This document shows, in pieces, positions 23,881 through 36,424 of a stretch of DNA of 64,000 nucleotides. The stretch's first letter is position 1. Each line of letters starts with the position of its first letter. Made by a program: the position numbers and the translations under genes. The notes under the pieces are model-generated. The model was not told the origin of the DNA. It searched no databases and worked only from the letters and a program-made list of their open reading frames with translations. This DNA comes from Salticus scenicus (Eukaryota; Arthropoda; Arachnida; Araneae; Salticidae): assembly GCA_963930645.1 (NCBI GenBank), contig OZ005648.1, forward strand, positions 153,580,535 through 153,644,534, given 5' to 3'.

Positions 23881-24083
23881 TTAGAACTTTTTTACTCTGA
23901 TTTCTTGGAACTTTCTACATTTGCATGCGTTGTTTTCTAGATTATACTGCCTACATATATGGGAATACAATTCCAGTGAGTTACATTCGATTAAGCATTC
24001 ATTAACGAACATTCTCATGTGTAGTCTATCTAATTTTCCTTTCACGTTTAGGCATCAGCCATGTTTTTTTCAAAAGTGTCGGA

Positions 24084-25860
24084 GTTGGACAAAACGGGAC
24101 TCTTATGAGTTGGATAAAACGGGATACAGTTTTTTTATGCCGTATATTCGTCCCTCCTATGTTTGTATTTCTTCGAGTGAAGGAAAACCCACGACTCATG
24201 GATGACGCTTTACCAGTATCATTTGCAGCGTATCACAAGACCTGCTGGATCACGAAGGAGACCTTCATTGTTTGGTTTAAAAAATTCATATAATTTTCCA
24301 ACCCAGCCCATAAGAAGCCAGTGCTGTTGCTACTTGATGGACACAACAGTCACACCAAATGTTTGGAACTTGTAAATTTGGCAAGAGAAAATAATGTAAC
24401 CATCCTAACTTTCCCCCCACATACAACTCATCGCCTTCAGCCCCTGGATGTCAGTTTTATGGTTCCACTGAGCACGTATTATGAACAAGAAGTTCAAAAG
24501 TGGCTGTTCAACCATCCAGATAGGTGCGTCACAATTTACGAAGTTGCAAAACTGTTCAACGCAGCCTATTCATGGGCAGCTGTTACAGAAACTACTGTTA
24601 AAGGGTTTAGAAAAAAAGGCATAAGTCCTTACAATCCTGACGCCTTCCCAGATCACTTGTTTGCAACCTCTGTCGCCACAGACCACCCTACGTCAGACCT
24701 GCAGCAAGAACCTCCAGGCGTTTGGCACCAGACGGATATGAACAAAGACCAAGAGCAACCATCAACTTCTTCAAGGGACATCGTAGGAGTAGACTAACCA
24801 ACAAACTTGTCAGGAGATAGCCTATGTCCAGACAAACTTGCAACATCCTCAGGGGAGAAAGGATTAGAACTCTCTTGTTGTCGACCTAAGCTACCATTTT
24901 CCATCTCTCCAAAGTTTGTTCTGCCTGTACCTCAAGTAAAAGGGCCTCGCCCAGAAAAAAGGGCTGATAAGAGAAAGAAGTAATAATATCATCTCCATAT
25001 AGGAGTAAGTAAGAAATGGAAGAAGAAGAAAGGAGGATTAAACTACAAGAAAGAACCAAGAAAACTGAAGAAAAGGCTGCTAAGAAATCCCTCTTTAAAA
25101 TTCCAAAAAAGAAGTCTGTAAGAAAAGGAAATGGAAAACAGGATGAAAAAGAGCTACCAGGTCCAGCCAAACCTAAAAGTAGGCCTACAAAAGAATCCAA
25201 AGGAAAGCCTAATCCTGATGCTAAAAGTCAAAACATAGAAAAGTTTAATAAACCTTCAGCAAGCAGCCAAGAATGCATGTCGTCATCGTCTGAAAATGAA
25301 ACAGAGGGAGGAGAAACCTGCATATTTTGTAATGCACTGTACGCCGACTCTAAGGCTGGTGAAGGTTGGATCCAATGTTCTGGATGCCAAGAATGGGCTC
25401 ACAAAGCGTGTTCTAATGCCGACGAAGAGGAAGACACCTTTATATGCGACTTTTGTTCTGCTATAGGCCTAAATAAAAGGTCTTCTGTCCCATTTTGTAA
25501 ATAAAAAAACTCTTATTTTAAGTTTCTGATTACTGAAGACATTGCTCTTTCAAGCATAAATTTTGCTTTACAGGTTTTTGCCAGTTAATTATGCTTTTCA
25601 GTTAGTTTTACACAAAAAATTAAACATTGTAATCCCTATCCCGTTTTGTCCAACCCAGGTATGCTAAAACTGGATGTGTAAGAGTTTGGTAAATATTTTT
25701 TTTACTATTTCACAGTCATTAAAATTAGTTAAAGCTATGATTTTTGTGTGCTTTAATAAATGTTGTAGTTACAAAAAAAATAATGTGTGGTTTCCTTCAA
25801 CACATTTTTCGTAGTAAAAAAAAACAAGAATGGTATCCCGTTTTGTCCAACTTTCCCCTA
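24084..25860 (+). mobile_element. Internally deleted pogo/jerky-type DNA transposon
   Basis: The motif GTTGGACAAAACGGGATAC (or GGATAAA variant) occurs at 24084 and 24109 on the plus strand, and inverted at 25637-25654 and 25833-25851. A looser copy lies at 23740. These mark terminal and subterminal repeats around a broken transposase (24132-25504). Only about 30 bp separate the left motifs from the middle of the catalytic domain, so the N-terminal half is probably deleted. The last bases before the flank read CTTTCCCCTA, followed by TA. The exact left terminus is unclear. Confidence 0.65.
24132..25504 (+). pseudogene. pogo/jerky-type DDE transposase with C-terminal PHD-like finger (broken)
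   Basis: The frame from about 24132 reads FVPPMFVF, NPRLMDDALP and WITKETFIVW, as in the DDE_1 domain. It then shows LLLLDGHNSH (second catalytic Asp) at about 24324 and THRLQPLDVS (third) near 24430, then ISPYNPDAFPDHLF and a proline/serine-rich linker. In-frame TAA codons lie at 24291-24293, 24795-24797 and 24981-24983. After 25016 the coding continues in another frame with a Lys/Glu-rich segment and a Cys-rich finger (CIFCNALY, WIQCSGCQEWAHKAC, CDFC). The HTH/CENP-B DNA-binding part and first catalytic Asp are absent. In family members these parts form one protein. This copy cannot make active transposase. Confidence 0.85.
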
Positions 25861-25917
25861 TAGCGCACTATTTCTCTGTAAAATAACCCAGTCGTTACAA
25901 GTATTTGTCAAAACGAT

Positions 25918-26236
25918 GAACTAATCCTTAGATTCCTTGACGTTACAAAACCATTCCTTGGTTCAGCAGCCAACTTAGAACAGGACTGGTGACTGACAAT
26001 GGAATGAACATTTCCAACAGACATTCTCAACGCCTGTGCAATGGTTGCGAAACTGACTTTGAAATGTGAGAATAATGTCTTTCATCCGCTGCACCATGCA
26101 TGATATGCTTCCCGTTAGTTGGCCTTCCTTGCTTTCCCGCATCGGTTAGTCTGTACAACAGTCTTCGAACTTCTGACATCATTTCACAGTGGCTGGACGT
26201 GATATTGCCAGCAGATATGTCAATATTTTTACTCAT
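25918..26236 (-). pseudogene. Mariner-like transposase N-terminal fragment (broken)
   Basis: The minus-strand frame from 26236 reads a GRPTNGK-type segment, as in mariner linkers. After a frameshift near 26060 it reads TIAQALRMSVGNVHSIV, a helix-turn-helix like those of mariner transposases, then SKLAAEP. The catalytic domain is not found downstream. The pogo-type element sits immediately to the right of the fragment's 3' side. This is family-level similarity judged by eye; other Tc1/mariner branches are possible. Confidence 0.5.
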
Positions 26237-27356
26237 TCTTGAGCACTGTTAGTACCTGCCCTTTTTTCACACTACTTTTTTTGAAGGGTATTTTTATTTA
26301 TTTTTTAATCGTTATTACATATTAGAGACAATTTCACTGCAAATAAAGAAGTAATAGAAAAGGGCGGGTACGACTAGTGCTTTAGAATAAATTAAAATGT
26401 TGGCATGTTTGTGCATGTGACCCACACACTGCTGGTATTTCGTGATGAACCTCCGTACTCGTGCAACGTTTTGACAACCAAAAACGTACCTTTCTGCGTT
26501 CTTCAACGTTAGAATAAGTTCACAGATAAAGGAACGTTAGCAATTCCTATGAAATTGCTACCGTTGGAAGTCTTGGAACTGAATTATAGTCTGCAAGCTT
26601 CGTTCTTTTATCACAATATTACCATGTGTGGAGAAATTGCCGTAACTTAAGTTTTGAGTTCCGTGTGTGCAGATATATAAAATAAAGCAAAATACTGTTC
26701 TGAAATAAGTAATAAAAACAAGAGTGCAATGTTTTTGATGCGTAGATCTATTAGTTAATAATTTAATGAAAAATTTAGTGACAGGAGAAAAATCCCGTCC
26801 GCTGATTTCGTTTATTAGTAAATAGCTGCAATCTGTCACATAATAAATTTATAGTACTGAGTTATAATATAAATTTATTAGTGAGGCATTATTTTTGTAT
26901 GAGCAAATCTTCCAATTTATACTTTCTGTAACAATCAATAAAATCATTTTCACCAATTATTTTACGATCTCTTATATATGATAAGAAAAAAATAATGAAA
27001 AAATTATGTGCCATATCTGAAACTAATAAATCGTCCGAGATAATATATTTGGAACAATAAAATATAATATTTTTCTTTATGTAACCTAAAATCTATCATA
27101 AAATATGGACCCAAAGAAGATGAATTCTTCAGATAAGAAAAAGCAATTTCTTCGAGTTAGTAAAAGAGTGTTTGCTTTCTTGTATTCAGAGAAACATAAC
27201 ACTAGAGCTATAATATTTTAAGCTTTTGATTCTGAAATTTTATTGCTCTCAGAAAAGAATGGTCGATATTTGAAAGGATAATTTTTTTTACTGAATAAAG
27301 ATATATCAACCTGTGTTTTAGCAGAAATCCATCAAAGAAACTGTTCTTTTAATGTA
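26237..27356. other. Interval without recognised genes
   Basis: AT-rich. 26450-26580 may be the untranslated part of the mariner fragment. A small palindrome lies at about 26843-26880 (AATAAATTTATAGTA against TATAAATTTATTA). No coding frame with family resemblance. Confidence 0.4.
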
Positions 27357-28651
27357 CAGGGTGATCAGAAAATGAGTATACATTTGAAAAATTAGTAATT
27401 CACGAAATAATGTAGGTAGAGATGTAAAAATTGACATACATGCTTGGAATGACATGGGGTTTTATTGCGACCACAAAAAAGGTTCAAAAAATGGCCGACA
27501 GATGGCGCTTCATGTGATAAGGAAGGTAATAATTAGCATAACAAATTATGACTAAGCAAAGACGACTTTCTTTACCACGCGATCATCACCAAACGACGTG
27601 CACAAGAGATCTTTCATATGTCTAGCAATATAGGGTGGAGCGCCATCCTGCATAGAAATCGTACGTTCCAGTAGGTGTTTATCAGCTAGGCTAGGGATGA
27701 TGCGATTCTCTAACATATCGGCGTACCTTACACACGTTACGGTAACAGTTACAAAACCAGAATCACGCATTTCCTCGAAAAAAAGGGCCCGATAACAGTC
27801 GATGTGGTAAATCCACACCACACCGTGACTTTCTCGACGTGCAATGGAAATTGCACGACAGTTCTAGGATTTTCGGTAACGCAAATTCTGCAGTTGTGGG
27901 AGTTGACAGACCCTCGGAGTGTGAAATGGGCTTCGTCGATCCACAACACGTTAGACAACCAATCGTCATCTTCCGCAATCTTTTGAAACGCCCACACCGC
28001 AGTTCACAAAATCACCGGGGACAACTCATTATGACGATGGATTTTGTCTTTATAGCATCGAAGGGTACACGTTAGTGCTGCCCAAACAGTAGTGTATAGA
28101 ATTCTAGTGCGACGTGCGACTTCACGAGCGCTGACTTCTCCGTGTGTAGTCGAACCCGCTACAATCTCCATTTCTTCCTGAACTGCCTGAACAACATTAT
28201 CATTTGTGCTCGGTCGGCCACTACGGGGCCCATCGTCTAAACAACCCCTGGCTTCGAACTTCGAAATCATTTTCTACACAGCGGAGCCTGTCATAGAACA
28301 TTTAACCGTTCAAATACCCTTCCTATGGCGATAGGATCGTAAAGCGGCAGTAGCAGATTCCCCATTCTGATAGTACAGCTTCACTAACAGTGCTTTTTCT
28401 GGTAACGTGAACATGCTGCGATTGCTGGTGCATATGATTCCCTCTCTCATTACAGCTCGCTTTATACACGATTCTCATGCAGCGTCACTGACGTTTTTCT
28501 GTCCAGCGCCATCTGTTGGCCACTTTAGAACTTTTTCTTTTTTGAGTTTGCAATGTCATTCTAAGCATGTGTGTAAATTTTTACCTTTCTACCTACATTA
28601 TTCCGTGAATTATTAATTTTTCAAATGTACACTCATTTTCTAATCATCATG
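27357..28651 (-). mobile_element. Tc1/mariner-type element with about 200-bp inverted ends
   Basis: The ends CAGGGTGATCAGAAAATGAG and (inverted) CATGATGATTAGAAAATGAG are flanked by TA at 27355-27356 and 28652-28653. Similarity between the ends runs about 200 bp, including ACAGATGGCGCT in both arms. A broken minus-strand transposase fills the centre. Confidence 0.85.
27552..28414 (-). pseudogene. Tc1/mariner-type transposase, broken and C-terminally deleted
   Basis: The minus strand starts at ATG 28414-28412 (MFTLPEKALLVKLYY). An N-terminal HTH region follows with FEARGCLDDGPRSGRPS near 28255. The catalytic domain has WIDEAHFTLRG (first Asp region, about 27930) and KVTVWCGFT. After a frameshift it continues SMQDGAPPYIARHMKDLL (second Asp, near 27640) and SFGDDRV. 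In-frame stops occur at two points before 28270 and at 28006-28004. The region with the third acidic residue is missing: the frame ends just after GDDRV. Close relatives are common in insects and arachnids. Not functional. Confidence 0.85.
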
Positions 28652-28653
28652 TA

Positions 28654-29599
28654 TAAACAGGTTTTGATTAAGTCTCATTAAAATTATCAAAAGGTGACAT
28701 ACAAGAATTAGTCATTAAGAAATAATTTAAAATAATTTTCGAAAGAGGTGTAAAACGCTTATGATTTGGATTCGTCTTACTGTGTGTCAATGTCTTGACT
28801 TTCGTAATGCAGTTTTACATAGCTATAAAATTAACATACGTTATAAAGAATCCTTGCAGCCTATTCACTGCAGCAAATGCAAATTCTTGGCATAAATTTA
28901 TATTTCTTTTATGGGCACGTACAAAATGGATTAAGGTACATCATAGGGTATGGATAGTGTATCCTTTTTCTTTCGGTTTAATAATATTAACTGTCCCAAA
29001 AGGTTTAACTTATCTTAAAAAGACTTTTTGCATCTTATTTTTGGTTGGAAATGGTTAGAGAAAAAAATATATTATTAATTAAAGAAAACATAGTGTTTAA
29101 AGATTTTATGAGGGACATACACAAAGAAATTGGATGGATTATAGGTTATCGACGGTCATTATTTGATATACATTTTAGTGATGTAGATGTTAAACCCTGT
29201 CAAAATGAGTAAAAACAATAACGAATTCAATATAACCTAATTTTTAATTAAAATGCGGAGTTGTCTTAAACCGACACTGTAAAGAATATCACATACATTG
29301 CGATCTATCTGGAGTTATGAAATGAAATTAACTACAATGTTTGTAAACATTTTTAAATTCTATGAAACGAATATATATATTATACAAATTACACACGAGA
29401 ACTGAAAGGCAATCCATTTAATACATTTATTTACTATACAGTGAGAGACAAAAAGATAATAAATTGTCATTTAAAATGCATTGCATGAAAATAAATGCAT
29501 TACAATCTATCTTATCATGTTACTTTCAATTTGTAGTTAATTATATTGGATTAGCCTCGTTTTCTGCACAGAAATATTTTTAAATATGTATAACCTTTA
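28654..29599. other. Interval without recognised genes
   Basis: AT-rich, with the 87-codon frame 28795-29058 lacking any family resemblance. Scattered phrases (CATACACAAAGAAATTGG near 29116) look like decayed satellite monomers. Confidence 0.35.
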
Positions 29600-31260
29600 A
29601 AATGTTGAAAACTAATTTTCTATATTCGTGTCTATGTAAAGTCTCTTAAAAATTGAATATATAGTTCGTATACATGGATGCTCAAAGTAATTTTAAGTAG
29701 AATTACGATTTTAAAATTAGAAAGTGTTTCATATATTATTCGAGATGAAAATCTGAGCTTGGTAAAGAATTTTTCGTTGTGTCCCTATAAAAACCTATAT
29801 ATGATAGATTCACCAAAAAACTGATACCGAAAGCAAACAAAATCACATGTTGTTTTCTGACATGGATAATGTCACTGTTACTGTTGGCACTAGTCAACGT
29901 CACTCATTACTTCCCTTCTTTTGTTAGCATTTTCTCACCTCTTCTTTTGTTACCTTAAAGATTTTCTCTTACTTTAATGGGTATTTTAATTTTGTATGCT
30001 TTGTGAGGTACAAGTGTCTGTCATAAACGACGAAACACGAAAGGAAGGGGTTATGGGATAATTTTATCTTTTAACGAGCTCTTTATCGTTCAGAGGGGGG
30101 GGGGCTAAGGGATTAATCTTAACACATTTTTTTATGAATAACAAAGTCACCATTTCCACAGGAAAGACACAAAAATGGAATGCCTTGGTAACCCCTTTGT
30201 TTATTTCTGGTATCACTTTATCTTTAACGGACTATAGTTAGAGCAACAGTGACTTATAATATTTATATAAATTTTTAACATCTATCGGATAAGGACGCTA
30301 TCGCACCTTAAAGATTCAGCCCATATGCCACAATAATAAAGAAATTTTCGTTGTGTCCCTGTAAAAGTTCTAGACTAACCAAATTTATACAGTTTGCGCG
30401 ACAGTGTCCTATAATATGTATATAAATTTTCAGATCAATCCGTTGAGGCGTTTCGACGCTTTCGCACTTTAAATAATTTGATCCTATAAGCCACAATGAT
30501 AAAGACATTTTCTTTGTACCCCTGTAAAACACTATATATGCTAGGTTCTCGAAAATTCATACAGTTGGTGTGACGGTGATCTATAACATGTATATAAATT
30601 TTCAGCACAATCGGATGTGGGGTTTAATCGCTATAGCACTTTAAATAATTTGAGTCCATAGGGCATAATGATAGAGAATTGTTCGTTGTGTTCCTGTAAA
30701 AAAAAAAAAAAAAAACTATACGTGCTCGATTCACCATAACGTTTGGGGTTTGGGCAAAGGTGAACTATAACATGTGTGTAAATTTTCAGCTCAATCAAAT
30801 AGGGCATTTAGACACTATCGCACTTTAAAGAATATGGGCCCATAGGCCCAATGATAAAGATTTTTTTTTTGTGTGTGTGTGTCCCTGCAAAAAACCCATG
30901 AGCACTAGATTCACCAAAATCTATATTGTTTGTGCAACTGTGACCTATAACATGTGTATAAATTTTTTGCTCAATCGAATAAGGCGTTTAGACGCTATTG
31001 CACTTTTAAAAATTTGGTCCCATAGGCCATAATGATAAAGAAATTTTCTTTGTGGCCCTGTAAAAAACGATAACTGCTAGATTCACCAAAATCAATAGGA
31101 TTCGTGCTATTGTTACCTATAACTTACGTACAAACTTTCAGCTCGTTCGAAGAAAGCGTTTTGACCCTATCGTGTTCGCTCACAAACATACACACACATA
31201 CATACATCATCGTACAAAATAGTGAAAACCAACTCAGGGTACCACAAAAAGTATAGAAAC
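29600..31260 (-). repeat. Family Z satellite array with CATA microsatellite
   Basis: At least six units of about 150-160 bp are seen. Markers are GTGTCCCTGTAAAA, the phrase CTATCGCACTTTAAA, and CATAGGCCATAATGATAAAG. Read on the minus strand these give CAGGGACAC, linking Z to families X and Y. The array ends at 31188-31206 in a CACA/CATA microsatellite. Units become more diverged leftward. No coding content. I cannot find an inverted tip pair, so the element limits are unknown. Confidence 0.65.
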
Positions 31261-33627
31261 ATCAAAATGTCAAAGTCGGATATTTGATATAATAAAATAT
31301 TTTCTTTCAATTTTTCTTTTGATATATAAAATAATTTCTTTCATAAAAGTGCTGAAAGTTAAAATGAAAGCTAAATTAATGCTGTAAATTTTCCTAAAAC
31401 AGTTTCTATAAGATTTCTATAATGATATATATATAGTATATATTTAACCATGATGATATTTTTCTATGAAAATCATTCGTTGTTATCGTCGTGTTATTCG
31501 CTGAATAACACAAACACAAACATATATAGTACATAATTTATGTACTAATGCAATACCATGTATCATAATCTAGCAAGAATCATAACCTTTCTTTCTTATT
31601 TCATCATTATTAGAGTTCCTCATAAAATCTGACTCATTTCATTGGAAAGACAGTTGCATTCATTTCTTACTGCAAAAATTTGAAAAACTTTAAGCTGTAG
31701 TTTCTCATAAAAACGTCAGTACTTAATAAAAATATATACGGAGATATTATCCGATTTCCAAAAAACAATAAGTTTTTAAGCTTGACATCGAAAAAGAAAA
31801 GTTTTTCAAACCTACCATTGGGAAGCACAATATAATAAAAGTGATTGCAAAACACTTTTACGAGAACTTTAAGAAAATGGAAATGTTTTGTCATACTTCC
31901 AATCTTGTACCTTTTATTTTATGTTCCTGTGACAGAAATTTCCTTCTTTTTTCTTTTTCTTAGAAGAATGTTGATATACACAGAAACTTGGATGCATAAG
32001 AAATAAAAAAAAATGTGATTTATAGTTTTCTTCGTAAAATAAATATACAAGCCAAATTTCTATATAGTTTGTCTCTTGTTGGATATATTGACTTTTCAAG
32101 AAAAGTATGAAATTTTTCTTTTGTATCTTTCAAAGTTTTTAAGTAGAAACGATAAAACAAATTTAAGTTAAGAGAAATTTTATGACATGTCCTTTATTCT
32201 ACTTCGTCATTAGGATACACAGATTTCTCATTTTATTTGATAAATTAGCAAAACTTTATTTTTTCTCATTCATATAAGAATATCTTTATTTGAACTTTTT
32301 ATAAAAACTCAAATAATAAAATAGAACGTAAATAATTAATAAATATAAGGGTCAAATAATTAAATCTCGATTGATAAATGACTAATTGAATGGTTATACT
32401 ATTTCAGAGTTAGCTATCGTTATAAATATGTGATATGTATGCTTGCAGAATTTCTGAAAATTACCTGTGTATGCATAAGGAAATTATTGGTACTCTGAAC
32501 AAAAATATTTTTTGTGCGAACAATGTGCAACTATAGAGTCAAAGTAAAATATATTTATAATATATATATATAGATAACGATAACTAATTTAATGGCTATA
32601 AGCTTTTTGAGTGGGAAATAGAATTAAAAAAAAATATTTAATTAGATAATGAGCGACTCTCATAACGAATATTCCCGTAGATTAACATTGCTAGTGACGG
32701 GTGAATTAAAAGAAAACAGAGAGCAGACCTAATCTTGTGACGTATGACTGTAAGTGTAACTATAATTTTCATATAGTTATGCCTATTATTATATCAGCTG
32801 ATAGACAACTTGCTCTACTAGTCTTAAAAGTAAGAGTTATTGTAAATGATACTAAAGGTTTTGAAATCAGAATTTCATACACACATAGACAAAAAAAATC
32901 TTATTTAGACATTGTAAAAAACATATATAAAGTAAGTGCACCACCAGTGAAACTGTAGAGCTATTTTTTGGCTACGTTTTAAGTGCCGTTTCTAATTTAA
33001 GAAAGTGTGATTTTAACCAACTCTTCGGTACCTGAATTATTTATTTCTTTATTTGACTGTATTGTAAGAGTTGTTAATTAATGCATTTTTATGCTTTTTT
33101 TTCTGGAATGCCCAAAATGCACCTGTAGTGGACATATTTATCTTTCGATATTGGACATACATAATTGCGGAAAAAAAAAGTGAATAATTAAAAAAGTGAA
33201 TAAATTGAAACATATGTTTAATTAATAAAAGGTATTTCCTGCTACATTAATTTGAAAATTAAATATAATATGAACTTGCATCAGAAAATGAAAAAAAAAA
33301 CTTAAAAATTTAGTTTCAACGTTTTATTTCAATTAACTTGTTCCATTTAATTTCAGTTCTTATTCGTAAAAAGCCTATATGTGATAATTTTACATTAGCC
33401 AATTTCGCTTTCAGATATTTTGAGGCTACTGCTTGAATCCTGCGCTCTCCACTTATCTTTATAATATTACGAGGAATTAAGTGAGGGTTTCTTCTTCTAA
33501 TTTTATTTTAATCGCTTTGTTATAGCTTCTTTCTATCCTTCTTGTTTGCCTGCATCCATCACACTTTCATAATTTTTGTTCTTCTTTTTTCGATTTTCCA
33601 TTTTCCATTTTCCTTCTTTCTTCTTTT
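31261..33627. other. AT-rich interval without recognised genes
   Basis: More than 2 kb of very AT-rich DNA with TA runs near 31425 and 32560. The 60-75 codon frames have AT-driven composition and no motif. Nothing supportable. Confidence 0.4.
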
Positions 33628-36403
33628 AGGTTGATTTCTTTAGAAATCGACCTATTGCAATCACTTCGTTTATCTATCTATCTATCTATCTATCTATAAT
33701 AAAAATTTTGTCATCACGATAACTCCCGAAATAATACTTGAAATAGAACCAAATTTCGACAGTGAACTAATCTTATAAATATCTTGGATGAGTTCGTTAA
33801 CCAAGTTGCTGCGACTTTTTGTTTTCAAGTGGCAGCCACTTGAAAATTTCAAACCGACATTGTAAAAAGCATATTTAAAGCAAGATTTGCTTGAATTTTG
33901 ATGTAAATACAGGCCACATAATGGTCTCAATGAAGTTTATTAATGAAGTTGATCCGCCATTTTTAATAAAGTGGCAGATATTTTAAGTTAAGCCGGACCA
34001 CTTGAAATCAGGTTACCACTTGAAAATTTAAAATCACTATAACTTCCAAAATAATACTCCAAATCGAGCCAAATTTAAACAGTGTCTTAATTTATCTTAT
34101 AAATATCTTAGATGAGTTTATTAACCAAATTGCTCCGCCATTTTGTTTTCAAGTGGAGACCACTTGAAAATTTCAAATTCAAATTGTAAAAAGCGTATTC
34201 CGAATTTGTTTGGAATTTTGTGTAAATATAGACCACGTAAGGGTCTCAATGATGTTTATTAATGAAATTTATCCGTCATTTTTAATAAAGTGGTAAATAT
34301 CTAAGTTAAGTGGGACCACTTGAAATCAGGCTACCACTTGAAAATTGAAAATCACTATAACTTCCGAAGTAATACTCAAAATCGAACCAAATTTAGACAG
34401 TGTCTTAACTTATCTTATAAATAACTTAGATGAATTTGTTAACCAAGTTGTTCCGCCATTTTGTTTTCAAGTGGAGACCACTTGAAAATTTCAAATTCAA
34501 TTTGTGAAAAGAGTATTCCGATTATTTTTTTAATTCTGATGTATATATAGATTACACAAGTGTCTCAAATAACTTTATTAATGAACTTTATCCGCAATTT
34601 TTAATAAAGTGGCGGATATCTTAAGTTAAGCGGGACCACTTGAAATCAGGCCACCACTTGAAAATTTAAAACGGTGATAACTTCCGAAATAATACTCTAA
34701 ATGGAACCAAATTTGAACAGTGTCCTAACTTATGTTATAAATATCTTAGATGAGTTTGTAAACCAGGTTTATCCGCCATTTTGTTTTCAAGTGGAGACCA
34801 CTTGAAAATTTCAAATTTAAATTGTAAAAAGCATATTCCGAAATTGTTTGAATTTTGATGTAAATAAAGACCACATAAAGATCTTAATGAAGTTTGTTAA
34901 GAAACTATATCCGCCATTTTTAATAAAGTGACAGATATCTTAAGTTAAGCGGGGCCACTTGAATTCAGGCTCCCACTTGAAAATTTAAAATCACGATAAC
35001 TTCTGAAATAATATTCCAAATCGAACCAAATTTTGACAGTGATATTATCATATAATTATCTTGAATGTTTTCACTGGGCAACTTGTCCCGACATCTTGTG
35101 TCTAAGTTCCAGCCACTTGAAATCACACTGCCACTTGAAAATATGCCATCACGATAGCTTTTAAAATACTAAACTGATTCAAATAAAAGCTGGATAGTGA
35201 ACTTATGGTTCAAATATCTAGGATAAGTTCACTTGGTGACTTGATCCGCAATTTAATTTCCAAGTGGCGGCCACTTGAAAATTTCTCATTATGGTAACTT
35301 GAGTATTACAGTACCAATTTGTATCAAATTTGGGTAGTGGATTTATCATTCAAATATCTCAGATAATTTCGCTAGGCATCTCATTCCACTTTTTTTTACA
35401 AGTGGTGCCGCCTGAAAATTTCTTATGACGATAATTTTTGAAATACTGATTTAATTTAAACTAGAACTGGGCAGTGAACTTATCGTACAAATATATTAGA
35501 TGATTTCGATGGGCAAGTTGTTTTGCCATTTTGTTTTCCAAGTCGCAGCCACTTAGACAGCCACTTGAAAATTTGCCATAATATTAAGTTTTGAAACACG
35601 GCACTGATTTAAACCACAGTTGGACAAAAACCTATGCTTCAAATATCTTGGATATGTTTTCTGGAACTTTAGAAATAATCATCATTTAAAATCATGGTAA
35701 ATTTAGAAATACTTAAACAATTCAAACCAAAGTTGAAAAATGGATTTATCATTCAAACAACAAAAATTTAGTAAATTCACGTAACTTGTGAACCAATCAC
35801 GTTATTGCGTCCATCTTTGGCATATCGATAATAAGTATTTCCTCGCCAAAAGTCACCATAGGGGAAAAGTCGCCACATTTGGCACCAAATCCATTACTTT
35901 GCGTTATTGGATCTTTTTAATGCGTTTTTAAGGAAAAATTATGCTATTTTAATGCTAAAACAAACTAGAAATGCAGAAAACTAACATTTTATCAGTTTAC
36001 TAAGCCTCTTTGAAATAATTTCTACATAAAAAAAATTATTTTCAAATTTGCAACGATATCTTAGATGAGGAACTTTCTCTGCCATTTTGATCGAAGTGGC
36101 AGCCACTTAATTTTTCAACACGATGACTTTTGAGATTTTGAATTAATTCGAACTATCTGTGTACAGAAGACTTATCTCAGAAATACATTTCATATATTTG
36201 TCAACTCAACCCACCATTTTGTTTTCACGCGCCGGCCACTTGAAAATTTTAAATTCCCATAAAAATGTATTTATGAATCAATTTGCTTAAAACTCCATAT
36301 GTGCATAGCCTACATCAATATTTCTACCAAGTGCATTAATAATTTGTAGCCGCCATTTTGAAACAAAATGACGGCTACTTGATAAGGAAAAAGAAATCAA
36401 CCT
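33628..36403 (+). mobile_element. Satellite element E3 with palindromic left end and about 320-bp repeats
   Basis: The left end is the palindrome AGGTTGATTTCT/AGAAATCGACCT (33628-33653). The first 14 bases recur inverted at 36390-36403. A TCTA microsatellite (about 33669-33696) is followed by the module ATAACTCCCGAAATAATAC (from 33720). At least four repeats of around 310-330 bp follow, with CACTTGAAAATTTAAAAT-type starts near 34018, 34338, 34668 and 34975 and shorter diverged units beyond. Phrases: TTTTCAAGTGGAGACCAC, CCGCCATTTT. A hairpin CCTTCCGAATAAGCCGGAAGG-like sequence lies just outside at about 36404-36424. A foreign segment sits at 35855-36010. Confidence 0.7.
35855..36010. repeat. 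Fragment shared with 61545-61720, inside E3
   Basis: CGCCAAAAGTCACC, GTCGCCACATTTGGC, ACCAAATCCATT and TTTTAATGCTAAAACA recur in reverse at 61545-61720. There they lie upstream of LTR-like promoter sequence. Probably an LTR fragment inserted in, or captured by, the satellite. Confidence 0.55.
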
Positions 36404-36424
36404 ACCCTTCCGAATAAGCCGGAA

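Noticed and set aside
24886..25200. 104-codon minus-strand frame rich in Phe/Leu/Ser, membrane-protein-like
   Set aside because: It is the antisense of the Lys/Glu-rich linker of the pogo-type transposase.
27804..28075. Plus-strand frames in the Tc1/mariner element
   Set aside because: They are antisense to recognisable transposase motifs on the minus strand.
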